DNA of 64,000 bases from Cellulomonas fimi (GTDB lineage Bacteria; Actinomycetota; Actinomycetes; Actinomycetales; Cellulomonadaceae), in assembly GCF_028583725.1 (NCBI RefSeq), contig NZ_CP110680.1, positions 558,001 through 622,000 of the forward strand. The letters run 5' to 3'. The number at the start of each line of letters is the position of its first letter. Positions within the stretch are counted from its first letter, which is position 1. The notes below the pieces were generated by a model. It was not told the origin of the DNA. It worked only from the letters and a program-made list of their open reading frames with translations, and did not search any database. A program made the translations under genes and the position numbers. Shown piece by piece: positions 50,558 to 60,000 of the stretch.

Positions 50558-53500
50558 AGTCGGGGCCGAAGTGGACGTGGCCGGCCCAGAGGAACGGGTA
50601 CGCGGGGTACCGGCGTCGGAGGTCGAGGCTGACCGAGCTCATCGCCGCGGCTGTCCGCGACAGGTCCATCCCGTCGGGATGCACGACGTGGCCGTAGACC
50701 GCCCCGGCGGTCTCGACGGCGACGTCGTCCACGACGCTCCACAGCGTCCCGACGACGTAGGGGTAGCCGGCCGCCTGGAACCCGGCGGCCAGCGTCAGGT
50801 GCTCGTCGGCGGTGCCGGGCTCCGCCTCGGCGGTGCCGCATGCCGAGACGAACGCCCAGGCGGGTCGCGCCGGCCGGCGCGCACCGAGCATGGGGAGCTC
50901 GAGTGCGCCGTCGTGCAGCAGGAGCGCCGCGGTCGTCTCGCGGTCCTGGCTGCGCGCGTGCGACGCGATGTGGAGGGCGGGCGCCCGCTCGACGAGGTCG
51001 AGGACGGCGGCCACGGTGGGGGCCGGCTCGTCACGCCGCTCGCCGGCGCGCACGTGGGCGGCCACCGCGTCCAGCTCGTCGTGGACGTGGGCCAGCGGAT
51101 GGTCGGCGACCCCGGTCGCGCAGCCGACCAGGGCGACCTCCGTGGCGGGGGCCGCGTCGGTGGCGCGTCGGACGGCTCCCGCCAGCCCGGCGAGGCTCCC
51201 GGTGAACGACGAGACGCACCGTTCGAGGGCGGTGATCACGCCGAGTGTTCCCTCGCCGGTGCTCTGTGCAGCGTGGAGCGGCATCGAGACGAGCGGCCCG
51301 GTCGGGCACCACCAGAGCCGCCGCGACGCGAGCTCCTCGGCGCCGTCCGGCGCGTCGATCCAGTCGAGCGCGCGCAGCACGGGCGCGACGACGGCGTACC
51401 AGCACCACTCCAGGAGGTGGCGGATCTCCGTGCCGACCCATTCCGGCTCCGTGTCGCCGAGACGGTCCAGCGCGTCCCGTGCGGCGCGCGCCGCCTCCTC
51501 GGCCGCGGCCCGGGTCGCGCGCGGCAGGCGGAGCGACCGCAGCTCACCGTCACGGAGCAGCAGGGCGTAGCCGCACCGCCGGCCGGCGACGACGTAGACG
51601 ACACGCCGCTCGCCGAGCGCGTGCATGAGCTCCGACGTGGCCGGACGCCGGAGCAGGTCGTGGAGGCCGGGCAGCGTGCGCGCGCGTGCCACGACCTCGT
51701 CCCAACGGGCGAGCGCGGTGCGCCGTTGCTCACCGACGGTGTCGCGCACGGCCGCGCCGGCCGGCGCCACGTGATCGGCCGTCGCGGTCGCCCCCGGTGC
51801 GTGCTCGGCCCTCGCGAGCAGCGCCCGTGCGGCCTCGACGTCGGCGGCCAGTCCCGGGTCGATCCGTCGCAGCGTCGACAGGTCACCGGAGAGCTCGGAG
51901 TCCTGTTGCCAGATCTGCTGCCGGCCCTCCTCGAGGACGTCGAGCGCGTCGTCGGTGCGGCCTGCCTCCAGCGCGAGCTCGGCGGCCGCGGACACCACCC
52001 ACCCGTGGCCGGCGAGGGCGCGGACACGGCGGGAGAGCGGCACCCCGCGCCACGCGAGCTCGGCGAGGAGGCGCGACGCCGCTCGGTACCCGGCGTAGGC
52101 CTCGTCCCGATCCCCCAGCGCTTCCGCGAGCCGGGCGGACTCCACCGCCGCCTTGTACCGGAGCTCGGCGGGTCCCAGAGGATGCGCGCCGGCGTCGGCG
52201 AAGAGTCGACGGGCGCTGTGCGCTGCGGCCTCGTCGCCGAGCGCGCGGTAGCGGTGCACGTGGAAGCAGGCGAGCGCGTACACGTGCCCGACGTACTCGG
52301 TGGCCGTCGCCTGGCACGCGGCGACCGCTGCCTCGCCGACGCCGACGAGCTCGTCGACCCGGGCGGTGTCCCAGTCGACGAAGAGCCGGGCCTCGAGGAT
52401 CCGGGCGAGGTGGCCGTGCCGCCGGGCCAGCTCGGGATCGATCTCGCGCGTGACGCGGACCGCCTCGCGTGCTCGCTCCTCCGCGGTGTCCAGGTCGGCG
52501 AGGTCGTCGAGGAGCTCGTAGCGCGTCACGAGCGCGGAGGCGGCGGTCTCGAGCGTGCGAGGGCGGCCCGGGTCGTCCGGACGGCAGAGCTCCAGGGCGC
52601 GCGCCGACTCGTCCACCGCTCGGTCGACCAGCTCTCGCGAGCGACGGAGCGCTCCGAGTGCGCGGAGCTGGACGGCCAGGTTGGAACGCATCTCGTGCTG
52701 TCGAGGGTCGTCGGGTTCCAGCAGGTCGACAGCCTCCTGCTGGTTCTCGACCGCCTCCTCGAGGTCGACGGGGTCGTCGAGCTGCCAGTACCGGCCGCTC
52801 AGTGCCTCGGCCAGGGCGGCGTGGGCGAAGACGAGCTGCTTCACCGGTCCGGCCGTGCGGACCGCGTAGCGGCCGAGCTCGACCCGGCGGTCGAGGTCGT
52901 CCGTCTGCCCCGTCAGCGCGTACCGCCACGTCAAGAGCTGAGCGAGCGTGACGGCGAGCGTCGACGCCTCGGGTCGCTCCTCCGTGACGTCGTCGAACGC
53001 CGACCGTGCCTGGGCGAGCGACGTCGTGAGGACGTCCGGTTCTCCGGTCGCCTGGTAGAGCACGAGACCGACCCTGGCCATCGTGGTCATCGCGGTGAGC
53101 CGGCGCTCCGGCAGGTCCTCGACCAGCGCGCACGCGGTCCGCGCGCTCGTCCAGGCGTCGTGCAGCAGCCCGACCTCGTTCGTCACCCCGTAGAGCTCCC
53201 AGAGCACGTTCGACAGGTTCGTCCGGACGACGGCTTCGTGCGTGGGATCGAGGCCCGCGCCCAACAACGACCGCAGCAGCGCCGCCGCCTCGTCGAGCAG
53301 CGTCCGGTCCGCAGTGCGCGTCCCGAGCATCCGCACGGCCGACGCCAACGACCCCACGCGCCCGAAGCGGTCCTGCTCGTCGCCGTGGTCGTGGGCGGCG
53401 AGCAGCCGTCGTCGGACTGCCACGAGGGCCCGGTACGGCTCGACGGTGTCCACGGTCTGCAGCAGGACCTGGAGGCGGGCCTCGTCGGCGTTCAACCAGG

Positions 53501-53894
53501 TCAGCATCTGCCACGTGCCGTCGGGCTGCTCGTCCCGAGCGCAGCGGGCGACCTCGGAGGGAAGGGCGGCGGCGGGGACGGTGTCGTTCGACAGCAGCCG
53601 CGCGAGCGAGAAGTGGTTGACCCCGACGGAGAACTCGCGCCGGTCGCGCTCGCCGTCCGCACCCCAGCTGTGGAGGTGGTGCCACCAGCCGAGCTCGAGG
53701 TGGGCGAAGACCGCCGACCGGCGGTCGACGGTTCCGCGAGTGGCCGCGTCGAGCGTCTGCTGAAGCCGACGTGCCAGGTCGTCGACCTCGGCGGGCACGG
53801 GTGTGCCGTCGTCCGCACCGACCGAGGCGCGCCACGTGCGGAGCGCGGTGACCAGGTCGGCGACGCCGCCCGCGTCAGGCCCGTCCGTCGTCAT
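50556..53894 (-). CDS. TPR-CHAT protease (caspase-like)
   Basis: A 1,112-aa protein. The long N-terminal part (to about residue 750) is helical with TPR-like repeats (YRALVAVRRRLLAAH, EAAALLRSLLGAGLD, DLEEAVENQQEAVDLL, ELARRHGHLARILEARL). The C-terminal 300 residues are a CHAT domain with a His-Cys dyad: LHIASHARS (H979) and FVSACGTAEA (C1019), then GFQAAGYPYVVGTLWSV, which is characteristic. CHAT proteases cut specific protein partners in eukaryotic separases and in bacterial defence systems such as Craspase and gasdermin activators. The ATG at 53894 has GGGAGG upstream. It lies 50 nt behind a membrane-protein gene and ends a three-gene operon. Confidence 0.92.
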   Translation of the reverse strand: MTTDGPDAGGVADLVTALRTWRASVGADDGTPVPAEVDDLARRLQQTLDAATRGTVDRRSAVFAHLELGWWHHLHSWGADGERDRREFSVGVNHFSLARLLSNDTVPAAALPSEVARCARDEQPDGTWQMLTWLNADEARLQVLLQTVDTVEPYRALVAVRRRLLAAHDHGDEQDRFGRVGSLASAVRMLGTRTADRTLLDEAAALLRSLLGAGLDPTHEAVVRTNLSNVLWELYGVTNEVGLLHDAWTSARTACALVEDLPERRLTAMTTMARVGLVLYQATGEPDVLTTSLAQARSAFDDVTEERPEASTLAVTLAQLLTWRYALTGQTDDLDRRVELGRYAVRTAGPVKQLVFAHAALAEALSGRYWQLDDPVDLEEAVENQQEAVDLLEPDDPRQHEMRSNLAVQLRALGALRRSRELVDRAVDESARALELCRPDDPGRPRTLETAASALVTRYELLDDLADLDTAEERAREAVRVTREIDPELARRHGHLARILEARLFVDWDTARVDELVGVGEAAVAACQATATEYVGHVYALACFHVHRYRALGDEAAAHSARRLFADAGAHPLGPAELRYKAAVESARLAEALGDRDEAYAGYRAASRLLAELAWRGVPLSRRVRALAGHGWVVSAAAELALEAGRTDDALDVLEEGRQQIWQQDSELSGDLSTLRRIDPGLAADVEAARALLARAEHAPGATATADHVAPAGAAVRDTVGEQRRTALARWDEVVARARTLPGLHDLLRRPATSELMHALGERRVVYVVAGRRCGYALLLRDGELRSLRLPRATRAAAEEAARAARDALDRLGDTEPEWVGTEIRHLLEWCWYAVVAPVLRALDWIDAPDGAEELASRRLWWCPTGPLVSMPLHAAQSTGEGTLGVITALERCVSSFTGSLAGLAGAVRRATDAAPATEVALVGCATGVADHPLAHVHDELDAVAAHVRAGERRDEPAPTVAAVLDLVERAPALHIASHARSQDRETTAALLLHDGALELPMLGARRPARPAWAFVSACGTAEAEPGTADEHLTLAAGFQAAGYPYVVGTLWSVVDDVAVETAGAVYGHVVHPDGMDLSRTAAAMSSVSLDLRRRYPAYPFLWAGHVHFGPD

Positions 53895-53944
53895 CTGGAT
53901 CCCTCCCCTGGCGGGTCGCTGCGCGACCGTGGCCGTCGGCGCGG

Positions 53945-54436
53945 TCAGGTCGAGGCGAGCTCCCAGGCCACGGCGACACCGAGGGCGGCGAGGGCGAGCA
54001 GCTGCGCCCGCAGCGACCAGTCGAGCGCCCGTGACTTGGTCCCGTTGCCCTCGCGCAGCGTCGTGAGCGTGTCCAGGTCCAGCCATGCCGCGTTGTTGCG
54101 CGCCGTGACCTCGGTGTCCGTCCAGGAGACCGTGATGAACGCCTGGAGAGTCGCCGGGTCCGGGACCTGGTAGGGCCGGAGCTGCCCGCACACGAGGGCG
54201 AGGAGTGCCGACGCGATGAAGAGCGCCAGCGCGACGACGACCGCGGCGACCGTGCCCGTCGCGTACGTGCGACCGCTGCCGCCGAGCCAGGCGCCGACCG
54301 TCGCGACGAGGGCGACGAGGGCCGCCGACGTCGACGTCACGGTGCCCGCGCGCGCCTCGAGCGCGGTGCGCCGCTCGCGCTCGTTCGTCAGGTTCCTCGC
54401 GATGTAGGCCGCGTAGACGGAGCCCTGGTCACTCAT
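53945..54436 (-). CDS. Three-helix membrane protein in the CHAT operon
   Basis: A 163-aa protein. A charged N-terminal helix (YIARNLTNERERRTALEARAG) is followed by two hydrophobic helices (STSAALVALVATVGAWLGG and TVAAVVVALALFIASALLAL, about residues 35-53 and 62-82), a soluble loop of about 55 residues, and a third helix at the C-terminus (LRAQLLALAALGVAVAWEL). This layout recalls small membrane effectors paired with sensor proteins in prokaryotic conflict systems, but I cannot assign a named family. It lies between a 44-codon ORF and the CHAT gene and may be the CHAT partner or substrate. Confidence 0.8.
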   Translation of the reverse strand: MSDQGSVYAAYIARNLTNERERRTALEARAGTVTSTSAALVALVATVGAWLGGSGRTYATGTVAAVVVALALFIASALLALVCGQLRPYQVPDPATLQAFITVSWTDTEVTARNNAAWLDLDTLTTLREGNGTKSRALDWSLRAQLLALAALGVAVAWELAST

Positions 54437-54563
54437 CGTCGGGCTCGGGGTCCCGCGGCCGGTGCGGCCCTCGGATGCTGACCGACTGCAGAAAGGCGGG
54501 GCGCTCTGTCGGTCCCGGCTCCGGAACCTTCCCCTGATCGCTCTCGTGCGTCTCGCTCGACAC
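54429..54563 (-). CDS. Small 44-aa ORF overlapping the membrane-protein gene
   Basis: GTG at 54563 with GAGGGGG about 9 nt upstream opens a 44-codon ORF ending RGPHRPRDPEPDDE. It is polar and rich in Pro, Glu and Ser, so likely disordered. It overlaps the next gene by 8 nt, which supports translation and coupling. It may be a leader, a small partner of the membrane protein, or a CHAT target; nothing shows which. Confidence 0.45.
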   Translation of the reverse strand: MSSETHESDQGKVPEPGPTERPAFLQSVSIRGPHRPRDPEPDDE

Positions 54564-55058
54564 CGGACGGCCCCCTCGGATCAGCAGCGTGCCGCCATTG
54601 TGCCCCGTGTGCCGGGTGGGACATAAGGGCGAAAATCGCCCGACGCGAGCGGTGCCTGCGAGGCGCGAGGCCACGACGCGCGGGGAGCGTCCTGAGGTGA
54701 GTGCCTGATGGGGTGAGCGGGACGACGGAGGGCTCGCTTGACGGCCATTCGGGTAAACGCCAAGATGACTCGGGTCATCACGCTTACCTGCCTGTCAGTA
54801 ACCAATGAGGGTGCTGCTCGGTCTCGTCGCGCGGTGGCGTGGCACCACCGCGACCCACGGTCGTCGGGCATCGTCGCCCGACCGCTGCGGGACGCACCGC
54901 GCGAGAGCGGCCTCCGGTCGCACTCCATCGCGCCCGACCACCGGACGACGAGCAGCGACTGCGCGCCGTCGGTCGGGTGACACGTGTCATCGCCCGCCCC
55001 GGGCTGCACCCGCGACCCGGGCGGACGCCCTCCGACCCCCTCCCCGGAAGGTCATCGC
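54564..55058. promoter_or_regulatory. Divergent regulatory region between CHAT operon and GH64 gene
   Basis: 495 nt without a convincing gene. GGGCGA-AAA-TCGCCC at 54627-54641 is a perfect palindrome near the CHAT-operon side. TTGACG at 54738-54743 with CAAGAT at 54761-54766 (17-nt spacer) is a possible promoter toward GH64. GATGAC-TCGG-GTCATC at 54764-54779 is a perfect inverted repeat overlapping that -10. The block 54738-54810 is markedly less GC-rich than its surroundings. Confidence 0.45.
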
Positions 55059-56675
55059 ATGCGCATCGGCAGACTCAGAACCGCCCTCGGCGTCCTCGCC
55101 GCCGCGACCCTCGCGGTCCCGCTCACGCTCACCGCCACGACCGCGGCGCAGGCCGTCGGGCCGTCGGTCCTGCCCGTCACCGTCACGAACAGCACGGGGC
55201 GCGGCGACGCGGTCCACCTGTACGTGCTCGGGACCAACCTCGCGACGGGCCGCCTCGGCTACGTGAACGCGGGCGGCACGTTCACGCCGTGGCCGGCGGG
55301 TTCCAACCCGCCGTCGCCGGCCCCCGACGTCTCCATCGCCGGACCCGCCGACGGCAGCACGCGCACGATCAACGTGCCGCGCGGGTTCTCGGGCCGCATC
55401 TACTTCTCGATGGGCGCGAAGCTGCCGTTCTTCCTCACGCCCGACGGGCTCGTGCAGCCCGCGCCGTGGGCCGGCGGTGACCCGAGCCGCGACGTGCTGT
55501 TCGACTGGAGCGAGCTCACCTACAACGACTCCGGGCTCTGGCTCAACAGCTCGCAGGTCGACATGTTCGCCATCCCGCACGCCGTGACGGTCACGGGCGC
55601 GAGCGGCGCGACGAAGCGGACCGGCGACGTCGTCGCGAACGGTCGCGACCAGGTGATCAACGCGCTCAAGTCCCAGCCGGGCTGGTCGGGCAGCGTCGTG
55701 ACCCGGTCCGACGGCACGGTCCTGCGCGTGCTCGCGCCGGGCAAGGCGGCGGGCGCCGGCCTGCTGGGCGCGACCTACCTCGACCCGTACATCACGTCGG
55801 CGTGGAACGCGTACACGTCGAAGACGCTGACGGTCGTGCCGTTCGGCGACCAGCCGAACGTCAAGTACTTCGGCCGCACGAGCGGGGACGTCATGCGCTT
55901 CACCAACGCGTCGGGTGCGCAGGTCGCGTCGTTCAGCAAGCCCAGCAGCGCCGACGTGTGGGGCTGCGACGGCAACCTGCACGCCCCGAACGACCAGGTC
56001 GTCGGGCCGATCGCCCGCACGCTCTGCGCGGCGCTCAACCGCGGCACGCTCGGCACGGTCGACACGCAGCCGAGCACGAACGCGGCCGACTTCTACAAGA
56101 GCAACCCGACCAATCAGTACGCGAAGGCGATCCACGCCGCGATGGCCGACGGCAAGGCGTACGCGTTCGCGTTCGACGACGTGGGCGCGTTCGAGTCGCT
56201 CGTGCACGACGGCGACCCGCGCTCCGCGGGCCTCGTCCTGAGCCCGTTCACGGGCGGCGGCACGGGCGGTGGCGGCGGTGGCGGTTCGACGACCGCGGGC
56301 GCCTTCGTCAACGCCAACGGCATGTGCCTGGACAACGACGCCCAGCGGACGACCAACGGCAACAAGGTCCAGATCTGGGGCTGCAACGGCACCGTCGCGC
56401 AGCAGTGGACGTTCGTCGAGGCGGGCAGCACCCTGCGCGTGCAGGGCAAGTGCCTGGACATCGCGGGCGGCGGCACGGGCAACGGCACCAAGGTGCAGCT
56501 CTGGGACTGCAACAGCACGGGTGCGCAGGTGTGGATCCCGCAGTCGAACGGGTCCTACCGCAACCCGCAGTCGGGCCGGTGCCTCGACGTCCCGAGCGGG
56601 ACGTCCACCGCGGGCACGCAGGTCCAGATCTGGGACTGCAACGGCACCGGCGCGCAGCGGTGGACGCTCCGCTGA
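55059..56675 (+). CDS. Secreted GH64 beta-1,3-glucanase with CBM13 domain
   Basis: A 538-aa exported endo-beta-1,3-glucanase. A signal peptide runs to about residue 32 (LAVPLTLTATTAAQAV). Residues 35-400 form a GH64/thaumatin-like catalytic domain with the typical LFDWSELTYNDSGLWLN and SSQVDMFAIPHAV, containing the acidic residues of this family. A Gly-rich linker (about 408-420) leads to a ricin-type CBM13 trefoil with three QxW repeats (VAQQWTF, GAQVWIP, GAQRWTL). It would cut fungal or plant beta-1,3-glucan and bind polysaccharide. The ATG at 55059 follows CCGGAAGG. The upstream frame belongs to the non-coding region. Confidence 0.95.
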   Translation: MRIGRLRTALGVLAAATLAVPLTLTATTAAQAVGPSVLPVTVTNSTGRGDAVHLYVLGTNLATGRLGYVNAGGTFTPWPAGSNPPSPAPDVSIAGPADGSTRTINVPRGFSGRIYFSMGAKLPFFLTPDGLVQPAPWAGGDPSRDVLFDWSELTYNDSGLWLNSSQVDMFAIPHAVTVTGASGATKRTGDVVANGRDQVINALKSQPGWSGSVVTRSDGTVLRVLAPGKAAGAGLLGATYLDPYITSAWNAYTSKTLTVVPFGDQPNVKYFGRTSGDVMRFTNASGAQVASFSKPSSADVWGCDGNLHAPNDQVVGPIARTLCAALNRGTLGTVDTQPSTNAADFYKSNPTNQYAKAIHAAMADGKAYAFAFDDVGAFESLVHDGDPRSAGLVLSPFTGGGTGGGGGGGSTTAGAFVNANGMCLDNDAQRTTNGNKVQIWGCNGTVAQQWTFVEAGSTLRVQGKCLDIAGGGTGNGTKVQLWDCNSTGAQVWIPQSNGSYRNPQSGRCLDVPSGTSTAGTQVQIWDCNGTGAQRWTLR

Positions 56676-57022
56676 CCGGGCCGGCCGCGCGCGCGACGAC
56701 GGGGAGGGCGTCGCGCTGAGCGCACGGCGCGGGCGGTGAGGGTGCCGTCCGACGCCGACGAGGGGGCTGCTCCGCGGGGACGCGGGGCAGCCTCCGGCGC
56801 GTCCGGCCCTCGGAGGCCCGGCTCTGAGACGGGTGGCGGGCGGCAGCCGCCGGCGCGCGGGCTGGACCGTCCACTGGGTGAGCGCTTTCCACTTCTTTCC
56901 CCGTCCCTCTTGCGGAGGTCCGCGCGGCGTGGGTAGGAATGGTCCTGGTCGCGCCTTTGAACCGATTCACACCCCGCGGCCCGTCGGTCCCTGCTCTCAA
57001 CGACGAGACACGAAGGTGACGC
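56676..57022 (+). promoter_or_regulatory. Upstream region of the rhamnogalacturonan enzyme gene with LacI-like sites
   Basis: 347 nt without a gene. GAGCGCTTTCCAC around 56880-56892 matches one full half of a LacI-type GTGGAAAGCGCTTTCCAC palindrome, the other half being degenerate. TGAACCGATTCA at 56958-56969 is a second CG-centred near-palindrome. TTGCGG (56910) and TAGGAA (56934) could be promoter boxes. GC-rich imperfect repeats near 56800-56825 may end the GH64 transcript. Confidence 0.4.
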
Positions 57023-60000
57023 ATGCGCCCCACCCGTCCCCGGACCCCCCTGCCCGAGCCCGCCCCTGACCGGCCGCACGCGCGTCGTCGCCGCGCGGCT
57101 GCCGCCGTCGCGTTCACCACCGCGCTCGCGACGGGAACCTTCGCGGCCGTCGCGCTGCCGGCCCACGCCGCCGACGGCGACCCGGCCACGTGGAAGTTCG
57201 ACCTCGGCACCGCGACCAGCCCCGTCGCGGACGGCTACCGCCAGGTCACCGAGGCGACCCGGTACGACGCGTCGACGGGCTTCGGCATCGTCCCCGCCGA
57301 CGGCGTCACGCCGATCTCCCGCGACCGCGGCGCGACCGACGCCGCGGACCGCGACTTCGTCCTCGCGACCGCGTGGTCGTTCGTCGTCGACGTGCCGAAC
57401 GGCACCTACGACGTGACGGTCCGCTCGGGTGACCTGCTCGCGTCGTCGAGCACGACCACCACCAACCTCACGCTCGAGGGCGCGACCGCGGGGACGCTCA
57501 AGACCAAGCAGGTCGCCGTCGAGGGGACCTGGCGGACGACGGTCGCGGACGGCCAGCTCACGCTGGGCGTCACGGGCGCGGGCGCCGGCGGGTACGTGAA
57601 CGCGGTGGTCGTCACCGCCGTCACGGGCGAGCCCGGGCCCGACCCCGAGCCGGAGCCGGACCCGACGATCGCCGCGCCCACCGCGCTGCGGCTCGCGCAC
57701 GTGACCCCCGGTGCGGCGACGCTGCGCTGGAACGAGGTCGCGGGTGCGACGGGCTACGTGCTGACGCGCGCCGACGCGCTGGCCGGCCCGTACACCGAGG
57801 TCGCGCGGACGACGGGCGACGTGTTCGCGACCGACGCGGCCGTCGACACGACGACGACCCACTGGTACCGGGTGCAGACGCTCACGGGAGCGGGCGCGTC
57901 GGTGCCGTCGGCCGCGACCGTCAGCAGCCTCGCGGGTGACGGGGTCACCGACCCGACGCTCCCCGCCGACGGCGTGCTCGCGTTCGACCTGGGCAGCGGC
58001 GCGCTCGTCCCCGGCAGCACGCGCCTCGACGCCACGAGCGCGTACGGCCCGACGACGCGTGCCGGGTTCGTCGACCCGTCGCAGGTCACCGCGACCGACC
58101 GCGGGACCGACGACGCGCTGCGCTCCGACTTCGTGACGGTCGGCGACACCGAGCTCGTCGTCGACCTGCCGGCCGGCGACTACACGGTCGACGTGGTCGC
58201 GGGCGACGCCACGGAGGCGTCGGAGATCGCGATCACCGCCGAGCAGATGGCGAAGGTCGCGACGACCGCGAAGCCCGCCGGGCAGTTCCTCGAGATGTCG
58301 TTCGACATCGCCGTGGTGGACGGGCAGCTCAACCTCGACTTCGGCGGGACCGCGCCGAAGCTCGCCGCGCTCACGATCCGGCAGCAGTCGCCGCGGGCCG
58401 CGGGCCCGAAGCCGACGGTGTGGGTGACCGGCGACTCGACGGTGCAGTCGTACACCGCCGACTACGCGCCGCAGGCCGGCTGGGGCCAGATGATCGACCG
58501 CTACCTGTCCGACGACGTGGTCGTCGACAACCGCGCGATCGGCGGCCGCTCGTCGAAGAACTTCATCAGCCAGGGCCGGCTCGACGAGGTGCTGCGGCTC
58601 ATCAAGCCGGGCGACTACCTGTTCGTGCAGTTCGGCCACAACGACAACACGTACGGCGTCGACGACCGGTACGCGGCACCCGCCGACTACCGCGAGTACC
58701 TGCGCACCTACGTCGACGGCGCCCGGCAGCGCGGTGCGACGCCGGTGCTGGTGACCCCCGTGTCGCGGCGCTCGTTCGACGCGACCACCGGCGTGTTCAA
58801 CGTGTCCTTCCCCGAGTACGTCGCCGCCGCGAAGGCGCTGGCCGCCGAGACGGGCACGCCGCTCGTCGACCTGTCCGCGTCGAGCCGCGCGTACCTCGAC
58901 GAGATCGGGCCGGAGGCCGCCAAGGCGGTGTTCCTGCACGTCCCCGCGGGCGTGTACCCGAACCGGCCCGCAGGCACGGTCGACGACACGCACTTCCAGG
59001 AGTACGGCGCGATCCAGATGGCGCGGCTCGTCGCGACCGACGTCGCGGCGCTCGACGTCCCGCTCGCGGACGAGGTCGGGGGCTTCGAGCCGCCCGCGAC
59101 CGTGCCGGACGCGCCCGCGGGCGTCGTCGCCGGGAACGTCTCGAACGCGGGTGTGCAGCTCACGTGGACGCCCGTCGAGGGTGCCGACGTGTACCGCGTC
59201 TACCGCAAGGACGCGGCGGCCGGTGACGACGCGTACGCGCTCGTCGCGACGTCGACGCTCGCGCAGGCCGCCGTCGGCGGGCTCGTCGAGGGCGCGTCGT
59301 ACGACCTGCGGGTCACCGCGGTGAACGGGCGCGGCGAGTCCGCGCCGAGCGCCACGGTCCGCGTCACGACGAAGGCCGCGCTCCACAAGTTCGACGTGCA
59401 GCTCGCCGGGTCGCCCGTCATGCCGGGCTACACCGAGGTGAACCAGAACAGCCGGTACACGCCCGAGACCGGGTGGGGCTGGCTCGACCCGACGGGCATG
59501 GGCGGACGCGACCGCGGCACGAACTTCCCCACGCCGCCGAACGACCTGCAGCGGGACTTCCTGCTGCCCGGGCCGCAGCACGTGTTCGCGGTCGACGTCC
59601 CCGACGGCTCGTACGCCGTCAAGACGTACAACGGCGACTGGATCGGCACGTCGCGCTCGAACGTGCAGATCGAGGGCAAGGACTGGGGGGCGTCGAACGC
59701 GGGCGCGGGATCCGTCTCCGAGAAGGTGTCGCAGCCGGTGCTGGTGACCGACGGTCAGCTCTCGATCGTCATGACCGGCTCGTCGTCGCGGCTCAACGGC
59801 ATCGAGATCACGCCGCTGCTGCTCGCGCCGCAGGACCTCGTGCTCGACGGGGTGACGATCGACGGCGCCGCCGTGTCCGTCGCGCTGTCGTGGACGGGCA
59901 CCGACGACAACGCCGGCTACCGCGTGTACCGGCAGGCCGAGGGGGCGACGGCACCCGTCGTGATCGGCGACACGGCGGACACCACGTTCGTCGACACCAC

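Noticed and set aside
54805..55266. Plus-strand ORF of about 153 codons beginning before the GH64 gene
   Set aside because: It runs out of frame into the GH64 signal peptide and catalytic domain and its translation is low complexity.
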